From Lentisphaeria bacterium (GTDB lineage Bacteria > Verrucomicrobiota > Lentisphaeria > Oligosphaerales > Oligosphaeraceae): DNA of 5,004 nucleotides. The stretch lies in NCBI GenBank assembly GCA_028699735.1, contig JAQVUB010000063.1, positions 4,688 through 9,691 on the forward strand. Reading direction: 5' to 3'. A program made the translations under genes and the position numbers. Of this stretch, positions 1 through 5,004 are shown in pieces. Every line of letters starts with the position of its first letter. The stretch's first letter is position 1. The notes below the pieces were generated by a model. That model did not search any database and was not told the DNA's origin. It saw only the letters and a list, made by a program, of their open reading frames with translations.

Positions 1-51
1 ATAGAAAGATTTGAAAGAAGGATTATCTTTATAGATCCGCCCGTTCACTAA
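1..51 (+). CDS. possible C-terminal end of an upstream gene (partial, very short)
   Basis: Frame 1 is open from the window edge to a TAA at 49-51 and would encode IERFERRIIFIDPPVH. The other two forward frames are closed early, by TAG at 2-4 and TGA at 10-12. If real, the stop lies 15 bp upstream of the pyrE start, which would put pyrE in an operon with an unseen gene. An open stretch of about 16 codons occurs often by chance, and I do not recognise the peptide, so this is only a candidate. The alternative is that these bases are simply the pyrE leader or promoter region. Confidence 0.25.
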   Translation: MERFERRIIFIDPPVH

Positions 52-54
52 AAT

Positions 55-60
55 AAGGAA
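55..60 (+). promoter_or_regulatory. ribosome binding site of pyrE
   Basis: AAGGAA lies 6 bases before the ATG at 67, a normal Shine-Dalgarno spacing. It supports the ATG at 67 as the pyrE start. Confidence 0.7.
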
Positions 61-66
61 TAAGCG

Positions 67-636
67 ATGAAGGAAGCCGAAATTCTGCAATGTCTTTCTG
101 AAACTGGTGCTCTGCTGAAAGGGCATTTTCTGCTTCGCAGTGGTTTGCACAGTGATCAGTATTTCCAGGGAGCTCTGGTGCTTCAGCACACGCTGATTGC
201 CGCAAAACTCTGCGCGGCGCTGGCTGAACCCTGGCAGAATCAGGGAATCGAAACCGTCATTTCGCCGGCCATTGGCGGCATCATTGTCGGTCAGGAAGTC
301 GGAAGGGCACTGGGGGTTAAAGCAATTTTTGCCGAAAAAGACGATAATTCCAACCTGCTTCTGCGCCGCGGATTTATCTTGAAGCCCGGTGAAAAAGTCC
401 TGGTAGCTGAAGATGTTGTCACCAAAGGCGGACGTGTTCAACAGACGATCGACCTGGTGCGTGCTCACGGGGCAATTCCAGTCGGCGTTGCGACCATGAT
501 TGACCGCAGTGCCGGCGGCGTGGATTTCGGCATTCCCTTCCGCAGTCTGCTGCAACTGAATCTGCCCACCTTTGCCCCGGAAAATTGTCCTCTTTGCCAG
601 AAAGGTCTGCCGATTGACAAGCCGGGATCAAAGTAA
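67..636 (+). CDS. pyrE: orotate phosphoribosyltransferase (Thermus-type family)
   Basis: This cytoplasmic enzyme joins orotate to PRPP to give orotidine 5'-monophosphate and pyrophosphate, the fifth step of de novo pyrimidine synthesis. The 189-residue product has the type I phosphoribosyltransferase layout. An N-terminal substrate-binding stretch (HFLLRSGLHSDQYF, about residues 20-33) is followed by SPAIGGIIVGQEVGR (66-80), then a short catalytic-loop region (AEKDDNSNLLLRRGF, 89-103). The PRPP-binding motif VLVAEDVVTKGG (111-122) carries the acidic pair E115-D116. The C-terminal ending CPLCQKGLPIDKPGSK (174-189) is, from memory, typical of the short Thermus-type family (TIGR01367-like); enterobacterial PyrE is longer, about 213 residues, and lacks it. 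The start is supported by AAGGAA six bases upstream. secA follows after 54 bp on the same strand, so co-transcription is plausible although the functions are unrelated. No attenuator or regulatory stem is visible in the short leader. Confidence 0.96.
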   Translation: MKEAEILQCLSETGALLKGHFLLRSGLHSDQYFQGALVLQHTLIAAKLCAALAEPWQNQGIETVISPAIGGIIVGQEVGRALGVKAIFAEKDDNSNLLLRRGFILKPGEKVLVAEDVVTKGGRVQQTIDLVRAHGAIPVGVATMIDRSAGGVDFGIPFRSLLQLNLPTFAPENCPLCQKGLPIDKPGSK

Positions 637-682
637 GCTGGCAACAGTCAAATGGCCTTTTCTGTGCCTTTAACCCTATATT

Positions 683-689
683 GAGACGA
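683..689 (+). promoter_or_regulatory. weak ribosome binding site of secA
   Basis: GAGACGA is the only purine-rich Shine-Dalgarno-like stretch before secA. It ends one base before the first ATG (691) and four bases before the second in-frame ATG (694), so the spacing fits the second ATG somewhat better. The protein differs by one methionine either way. Confidence 0.4.
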
Positions 690-690
690 A

Positions 691-3666
691 ATGATGTTGG
701 AATGGATTGCCCGCAAAATCTTTGGAAGCCGGAATGCCCGGGTTCTGAAAAAAATGCTGCCTTTGGTTGACAAAACCAATGAGTTCTATGCTTCCTATCA
801 GAATTTAAGTGATGAGCAGCTTAAGGCCAAAACCCCGGAATTCAGGGCGCGGCTGCAGCAGGGCGAAACGACCGATGACCTGATGTGCGAGGCCTTTGCT
901 GTTGTCAAGGATGCCTGCCGCCGCCTCAAAGAAAGCAGCAATCCGGTGGAAAACACGGTTCTGGTCACCGGCCATCCGTTGCGCTGGGATATGATCCCCT
1001 TCGATGTGCAGCTGCTTGGAGCCATCGCACTGCACCAGGGCAATATTGCCGAAATGGCCACTGGTGAAGGAAAAACTCTGGTGGCGACCATGCCCTTGTA
1101 TTTGAATGCCCTGACCGGGCGCAATGTTCAGCTGGTCACGGTCAATGATTATCTGGCCCGGCGCGACTCCGAATGGATGGGACATGTCCTCAAATGGCTC
1201 GGACTCTCCGTCGGCTGTATTCAGAACAGCATGCCTCCGGCGCAGCGCAGAGAGCAGTATGCCTGCGATGTCACTTACGGAACCAACAGCGAATTCGGCT
1301 TCGATTACCTCCGCGATATGGGTATGGCGACCAGCCGCGAAGATCTCGTTCAGAGAGATTATTTCTACGCCATCGTCGACGAAATTGACAGCATTCTGAT
1401 TGATGAGGCTAGGACACCGCTGATCATTGCCGGCCCGGCCAAAGTTTCCACCCATATGTTTGACAAGGTCAAGCCGATCGTTGCGGAATTGTATCACCGG
1501 CAGTATCAGCTGATGGCCAACCTGCTGCAGGAGGCCAAAACAACCCTGGCAGACCCCAGTGCCACCCCGGAGGCAATCGACGAAGCCTATCTGAAAATTG
1601 CCAAAGTCCAGCTGGGCATGCCCAAACACAAACAGCTGATGCGTGTCATGGAAGACCCATCCATCCGCAAAGCACTCGATCGTAAAGACATCGAATTGCA
1701 TGACGACAACAACCGCGGCTACCTGCAACGGGTCAAGGAAAGCCTGTTTTTCGGCATCAGTGAACGCAACAGCGAGGCGGATCTCAGTGAAAAGGGCCGG
1801 CAGTTCCTGCGCCCGGGCGATCCGGATGCTTTCGTCATTCCTGATCTGCCTACCATCTTCAGCGAAATTGACAGCGATCAGAGCCTCGATGAAGCGGCCA
1901 AGCTGGAAAAACGCAAACAGGCTCAGATGGAATATGATCAGAAATCTGAAATCATTCATAACATTTCCCAGCTGCTGAGAGCCTACTGCCTGTTTGAGAA
2001 GGATGTGCATTACGTCGTTCAGGACAACAAAGTCATTATTGTCGATGAATTCACCGGACGTCCGCAGCCCGGGAGGCGCTTCAGTGAAGGGTTGCATCAG
2101 GCTCTCGAGGCCAAGGAAGGAGTCCAGATTGAACGGGAAACGCAAACTCTGGCTTCCATCACCATCCAGAATTATTTCCGCATGTATGACAAGCTGGCCG
2201 GCATGACTGGTACCGCAGAAACCGAAGCAACCGAATTCAAATCCATCTATAAGCTGGATGTTGTGGTTATTCCAACCAACCGGCCCTGCCTGCGTATTGA
2301 CAGCAATGACCGTGTCTACAAAACCCAGCGGGAAAAATATGCCGCCCTGATCGAAGAAATCATCGAATGCAACAAGCGCGGTCAGCCGGTGCTGGTGGGT
2401 ACGATTTCGGTCGAGGTGTCCGAGTTGCTCAGCCGGCTTCTGCAGCGTCGCGGAATTATCCACAACGTGTTGAATGCCAAGCATCATCAAAGCGAGGCCG
2501 AAATCGTGGCCAGAGCCGGCCAATTTGGAGCGGTGACCATTGCCACCAATATGGCCGGGCGCGGTACAGACATCAAGCTGGGACCCGGCGTCAAAGAGGC
2601 CGGCGGACTGCATGTCATCGGCAGTGAACGCCATGACGCACGACGCATCGACCGGCAGTTGCGCGGACGTTGCGCACGCCAGGGAGACCCGGGTTCCTCA
2701 CGCTTCTATGTCTCCCTCGAGGACAACCTGATGCGGCTCTTCGGTTCCGACCGGCTTGCCTCCATCATGGAACGAATGGGACTTGAGGAAGGTGAGGAAC
2801 TCTCCCACAGCATGCTCAGCCGCACCATTCAGGGTGCCCAGAAGCGCGTCGAACAGCAGCATTTTGCCATTCGCAAACGAACCTTGGAATATGATGATGT
2901 AATGAACAAGCAGCGCGGTTCCATCTATGAACTGCGCCGCAACATTCTGATGACCGAAGACACCCGCGAGTTGCTGCTCAATTACATCTATACGGCAGTA
3001 TCGGAGCGGGTGGAAAATGCCTTCGCCTCACGACCGCGTCATGAAGCCCTGGATCTGACAGCTCTGAAGGACTGGCTGGCTCGCACCATTCCGGTTGGCT
3101 TTGCACCGGAGACCTTCACCCGCAACGAAACGACGGAGGCTCTGAGCCAGTCGATTATGAAGCGGATCGAAGAAGCCTATGAGATCAAGGAAAAGATGGA
3201 AAGTTCGGAGGCTTTGCGCTGGCTCGAACGCTATGTCATGCTGAATGCGCTTGACAACCTTTATCAGGAGCACCTTTATGCCATGGATTCATTGCGTCAG
3301 GGGGTGCAGCTGCGCTCCTACGGGCAGCGCGATCCCCTGGTGGAATACAAACAGGAGGCCTACAACTTGTATGCGGGGCTGATGGACGCCATCAAAGATG
3401 AAATCTGTTCGAACATCTTCCGCTTAAGCATGGTCAGCCCCGCACAAATGGAAGCGGCTCGCAGACAGGCCAGTCAGAAAAGCGGACGCATTTCCGAGAT
3501 TCATGAAAGCGTACAGGCCTTTGGGGGATTGGAAAAAGCTGCATCTCAGGGCAATTCTGCGCCTGCAGTCGCAGTGCCTTTACGGCGGGAACATCCGAAA
3601 GTCGGGCGCAATGAGCCCTGTCCCTGCGGCAGTGGCAAAAAATACAAGGCTTGTTGCGGGCGCTGA
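691..3666 (+). CDS. secA: preprotein translocase ATPase SecA (PVC/FCB-type, with insertion)
   Basis: SecA is the motor ATPase that docks on SecYEG at the inner membrane and drives unfolded preproteins across it. The 991-residue product is complete. Visible motifs in order: Walker A ATGEGKT (123-129, K128), VTVNDYLARRD (149-159), Walker B DEID (230-233) followed by SILIDEARTPLI, DEFTGRPQPGRRFSEGLHQ (452-470), KLAGMTGTAETEA (501-513) at the end of the first nucleotide-binding fold, TNMAGRGTDIKLG (619-631), motif VI QLRGRCARQGDPGSS (656-670), LEYDDVMNKQR (732-742) at the start of the helical scaffold, and a C-terminal zinc ligand set with C977, C979, C988 and C989. It is about 90 residues longer than E. 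coli SecA (901). Much of the extra length lies between about 255 and 437, in the preprotein cross-linking region, and ends in HNISQLLRAYCLFEKDVHYV; I associate this insertion with PVC and FCB bacteria. The gene ends with tandem in-frame stops (TGA then TAA at 3667). Start 691 or 694 is equally possible. pyrE lies 54 bp upstream. Confidence 0.98.
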   Translation: MMLEWIARKIFGSRNARVLKKMLPLVDKTNEFYASYQNLSDEQLKAKTPEFRARLQQGETTDDLMCEAFAVVKDACRRLKESSNPVENTVLVTGHPLRWDMIPFDVQLLGAIALHQGNIAEMATGEGKTLVATMPLYLNALTGRNVQLVTVNDYLARRDSEWMGHVLKWLGLSVGCIQNSMPPAQRREQYACDVTYGTNSEFGFDYLRDMGMATSREDLVQRDYFYAIVDEIDSILIDEARTPLIIAGPAKVSTHMFDKVKPIVAELYHRQYQLMANLLQEAKTTLADPSATPEAIDEAYLKIAKVQLGMPKHKQLMRVMEDPSIRKALDRKDIELHDDNNRGYLQRVKESLFFGISERNSEADLSEKGRQFLRPGDPDAFVIPDLPTIFSEIDSDQSLDEAAKLEKRKQAQMEYDQKSEIIHNISQLLRAYCLFEKDVHYVVQDNKVIIVDEFTGRPQPGRRFSEGLHQALEAKEGVQIERETQTLASITIQNYFRMYDKLAGMTGTAETEATEFKSIYKLDVVVIPTNRPCLRIDSNDRVYKTQREKYAALIEEIIECNKRGQPVLVGTISVEVSELLSRLLQRRGIIHNVLNAKHHQSEAEIVARAGQFGAVTIATNMAGRGTDIKLGPGVKEAGGLHVIGSERHDARRIDRQLRGRCARQGDPGSSRFYVSLEDNLMRLFGSDRLASIMERMGLEEGEELSHSMLSRTIQGAQKRVEQQHFAIRKRTLEYDDVMNKQRGSIYELRRNILMTEDTRELLLNYIYTAVSERVENAFASRPRHEALDLTALKDWLARTIPVGFAPETFTRNETTEALSQSIMKRIEEAYEIKEKMESSEALRWLERYVMLNALDNLYQEHLYAMDSLRQGVQLRSYGQRDPLVEYKQEAYNLYAGLMDAIKDEICSNIFRLSMVSPAQMEAARRQASQKSGRISEIHESVQAFGGLEKAASQGNSAPAVAVPLRREHPKVGRNEPCPCGSGKKYKACCGR

Positions 3667-3714
3667 TAAATTCATTTTTGTAATGCGTCAGTTAAACTTG
3701 GTAACAGAGGAATT

Positions 3715-3839
3715 CTTTTTAACAACAAAAAGCACGAACCGACCCGAAAAAAAATCATGGAACATACACTCTTGCAAGCAGTTAACGCCACTATCATGAA
3801 TTTTTTTCGTATCAGTTCGTGTTTTTCGTGGTTAAAAAG
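3715..3839. repeat. 125-bp imperfect inverted-repeat element (MITE- or REP-like)
   Basis: The left arm (3715-3759) and the reverse complement of the right arm (3795-3839) agree at 38 of 45 positions without gaps. Both begin CTTTTTAAC and both contain CACGAA followed by a run of seven or eight A. A 35-base centre (3760-3794) separates the arms and holds the small palindromes CTTGCAAG (3771-3778) and GTTAAC (3781-3786). Read from the right end inward, the right arm has CACGAA-like words spaced 9 and 10 bases apart. The element is much richer in A and T than the flanking genes. No clear target-site duplication is seen (left flank GAGGAATT, right flank TATCCCTG). It sits 48 bp after the secA stop and 63 bp before the next start. 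The transcript could fold into a long hairpin and limit read-through, but no T-run follows the stem, so it is not a classic intrinsic terminator. No transposase is present; a non-autonomous mobile or REP-type repeat is the best inference. Confidence 0.75.
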
Positions 3840-3891
3840 TATCCCTGTCACCCAGCTTTACTGACGCCTTCCCTTTTTTCATGTTGTTCAC

Positions 3892-3897
3892 AGGAGA
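3892..3897 (+). promoter_or_regulatory. ribosome binding site that fixes the isomerase start
   Basis: AGGAGA lies 5 bases before the ATG at 3903. The more upstream in-frame ATG at 3819 lies inside the right arm of the inverted repeat and has no Shine-Dalgarno sequence. It would add 28 residues that do not look like the start of a TIM barrel. This site therefore decides the start in favour of 3903. Confidence 0.8.
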
Positions 3898-3902
3898 AAT
3901 CA

Positions 3903-4796
3903 ATGCAGACTGACATTCTTATCGGAACTTTAGTTCAGGGTACTGAGCATTGTGAAAGTTACATTCGCCAGATCATACCCTATGGCTTTGAGAGTCTGGC
4001 CATTACCTTTGGCAGCACCTTCCAGGTCAACCCGGAACAACTCGCTGAAAAAATCATGCCAATGCTGAAGGCACACCAAATCCGCATCGGTGCGATTTCG
4101 CTGTACTGCAATCCCCTGACCGATGATGAAAGCGGCGAAAAAGCACGTGCCGAATTCGCCCGCCTGATTGACTGCGCACACTTGTACGAAACCAATATCG
4201 TCAGCGGTTTTACTGGACGGGTTCCCGACTGCCCAGTGCCGGAATCCATCCCCAAATTTCGCGAAATCTGGACTCCTCTTGCCGAACGGGCCGGCGAAAA
4301 AAATCTTCGCATTGCCTGGGAGAATTGTCCGATGAGTGGCACCTGGACAAAGGGGAGTCACAACATCGCCCACAATCCGACGGCCTGGGAACTGATGTTT
4401 GCGGCGGTTCCTCTGCCCAATATCGGTCTGGAATGGGAGCCATGCCACCAGATGGTACAGCTGATTGATCCGATGCCACAGCTGCGGCAGTGGGTCAGCC
4501 GTATTTTCCATGTTCACGGCAAAGATGCCACCATCCTCAAAGATGTCATTGCACGCGATGGTATTTGCAGTCCGAAACCCTTCGCTTATCATCGCACACC
4601 CGGTTTTGGCGATTGCAACTGGGCCGATATCATTTCTGAACTGCGCCGCGGCAAGTTCACCGGCTCGATTGATATCGAAGGATGGCATGACACGGTCTAC
4701 GGCGGCAAACTCGAAATGACCGGCCAGGTGCACGGCATGAAATACCTGAAATTCTGCCGCGGCGGAGATTTCGTCCCCTGCCCGGTCTGCGAATAA
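3903..4796 (+). CDS. sugar phosphate isomerase/epimerase-like TIM-barrel protein (AP endonuclease family 2 fold)
   Basis: The 297-residue product looks like a member of the xylose isomerase-like TIM-barrel family (Pfam PF01261 type), cytoplasmic enzymes that isomerise or epimerise sugars or sugar acids using a divalent metal. The exact substrate cannot be read from sequence. Candidate metal or catalytic positions are E140 (IAWENCP), E179 and H182 (GLEWEPCHQM), H203 and H205 (FHVHGKD), and E259 (GSIDIEGWHD). The stretch RTPGFGDCNWADIISELRRGKFTG (about 231-254) matches the usual late-barrel pattern of a P-G-x-G-x-x-x-W turn before the last strand. Relatives often have an aspartate followed by S-H where this protein has E179-P-C-H182. 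The C-terminus FCRGGDFVPCPVCE adds a CPVC cysteine pair that I do not recognise as part of the core fold. There is no signal peptide. The start at 3903 is set by AGGAGA. The upstream spacer contains a repeat element and the downstream DNA is repetitive, so the gene is probably monocistronic. The family-level call is good; the function is open. Confidence 0.85.
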   Translation: MQTDILIGTLVQGTEHCESYIRQIIPYGFESLAITFGSTFQVNPEQLAEKIMPMLKAHQIRIGAISLYCNPLTDDESGEKARAEFARLIDCAHLYETNIVSGFTGRVPDCPVPESIPKFREIWTPLAERAGEKNLRIAWENCPMSGTWTKGSHNIAHNPTAWELMFAAVPLPNIGLEWEPCHQMVQLIDPMPQLRQWVSRIFHVHGKDATILKDVIARDGICSPKPFAYHRTPGFGDCNWADIISELRRGKFTGSIDIEGWHDTVYGGKLEMTGQVHGMKYLKFCRGGDFVPCPVCE

Positions 4797-4797
4797 A

Positions 4798-4849
4798 GGG
4801 GAAAGGGTGCAGGGGACAGGGTGCAGGGTGCAGGCTATTGTCACCCTGC
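4798..4849. repeat. G-rich short-repeat block with a hairpin
   Basis: Directly after the isomerase stop the + strand has five G-runs (4798-4801, 4805-4807, 4812-4815, 4819-4821, 4826-4828) separated by 3-4 bases. The word GGGTGCAGG occurs three times, at 4805, 4819 and 4826, the last two overlapping. GCAGGGTG (4823-4830) pairs with CACCCTGC (4842-4849) around an 11-base loop. There is no T-run after the stem, so a role as intrinsic terminator of the isomerase gene is possible but not supported by the usual signature. No coding sequence is seen here. Confidence 0.6.
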
Positions 4850-5004
4850 CCCCGCATGTAGTCCGGGCTTTAGCCTGCTCTCTGCCCCCTGCCCCCGCAT
4901 GTAGTCCGGGCTTTAGCCTGCCCCCGCATGTAGTCCGGGCTTTAGCCTGCCCCCGCATGTAGTCCGGGCTTTAGCCTGCCCCCGCATGTAGTCCGGGCTT
5001 TAGC
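4849..5004. repeat. 29-bp tandem repeat array, five copies, cut by the window edge
   Basis: Units start at 4849, 4892, 4921, 4950 and 4979. Each begins CCCCC, then GCATGT, then the core AGTCCGGGCTTTAGCCTG. The first four units are complete and identical base for base; the fifth is identical for 26 bases and then meets the end of the window. Units 2-5 are directly head to tail. A 14-base spacer (4878-4891, CTCTCTGCCCCCTG) separates unit 1 from unit 2. Within a unit, CCCG and CGGG can pair around nine bases, and GGC and GCC around TTTA, so weak hairpins are possible. The period of 29 is not a multiple of three, which argues against coding. The absence of unique spacers argues against CRISPR. 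It looks like a local expansion of a dispersed intergenic repeat. Confidence 0.9.

Noticed and set aside
677..682. TATATT as a -10 box for a secA promoter
   Set aside because: No matching -35 hexamer is found at 16-18 bases upstream, and the box would lie almost on top of the ribosome site.
805..2634. 609-codon reverse-strand open frame inside secA
   Set aside because: It is an antisense shadow of secA, whose motifs are unmistakable. The composition is what third-position bias of the sense gene would produce.
3691..3705. GTTA/TAAC hairpin as the secA terminator
   Set aside because: The stem is only four base pairs, AT-rich, and not followed by a T-run.
3715..3839. Classic intrinsic terminator of secA
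   Set aside because: The stem is far longer than usual and AT-rich, and is followed by TATCCCTG instead of a T-run. A repeat element explains it better, though it may still affect the transcript end.
3930..4958. 342-codon reverse-strand open frame
   Set aside because: It lies antisense over the well-supported isomerase gene, and its N-terminal part is a translation of the 29-bp and G-rich repeats. It resembles no family I know.
4849..5004. CRISPR array
   Set aside because: The units are 29 bp, within the usual CRISPR repeat length, but they are directly head to tail with no variable spacers apart from one 14-base interruption, and no cas gene is seen.

Overview
The window carries three complete same-strand (+) protein genes and two blocks of non-coding repeat DNA. 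The two housekeeping genes suggest a bacterium of the PVC superphylum, most likely Lentisphaerota/Verrucomicrobiota-like or a relative. The evidence is the SecA protein: it has the long insertion after motif DEID that I associate with PVC/FCB-type SecA, and a helicase motif VI reading RGRCARQGD, the spelling I recall from chlamydial-type SecA. A stand-alone xylose-isomerase-like sugar epimerase and families of short intergenic repeats fit that picture but do not prove it. The lineage is an inference from remembered family features, not from a search.

Layout. 1-66: a short leader, possibly holding the last 16 codons of an upstream gene, then a good ribosome binding site. 67-636: pyrE, orotate phosphoribosyltransferase of the short Thermus-type family. 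637-690: a 54-bp gap without a visible terminator. 691-3666: secA, the full-length preprotein translocase ATPase with a C-terminal zinc-binding tail. 3667-3902: a 236-bp AT-rich spacer dominated by a 125-bp nearly palindromic element (3715-3839). 3903-4796: a TIM-barrel sugar phosphate isomerase/epimerase-like protein. 4797-5004: repeat DNA, first a G-rich block with short GGGTGCAGG repeats and a hairpin, then five identical 29-bp tandem units that run off the window edge.

How the genes relate. pyrE (pyrimidine synthesis) and secA (protein export) are functionally unrelated. They are close enough (54 bp, same strand, no terminator seen) to be co-transcribed. The isomerase is separated from secA by the inverted-repeat element and is probably its own transcription unit. 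Nothing here looks like a defence system, prophage, CRISPR array or novel multi-gene system. The least explained sequence is the repeat DNA, which looks like members of dispersed intergenic repeat families rather than genes.
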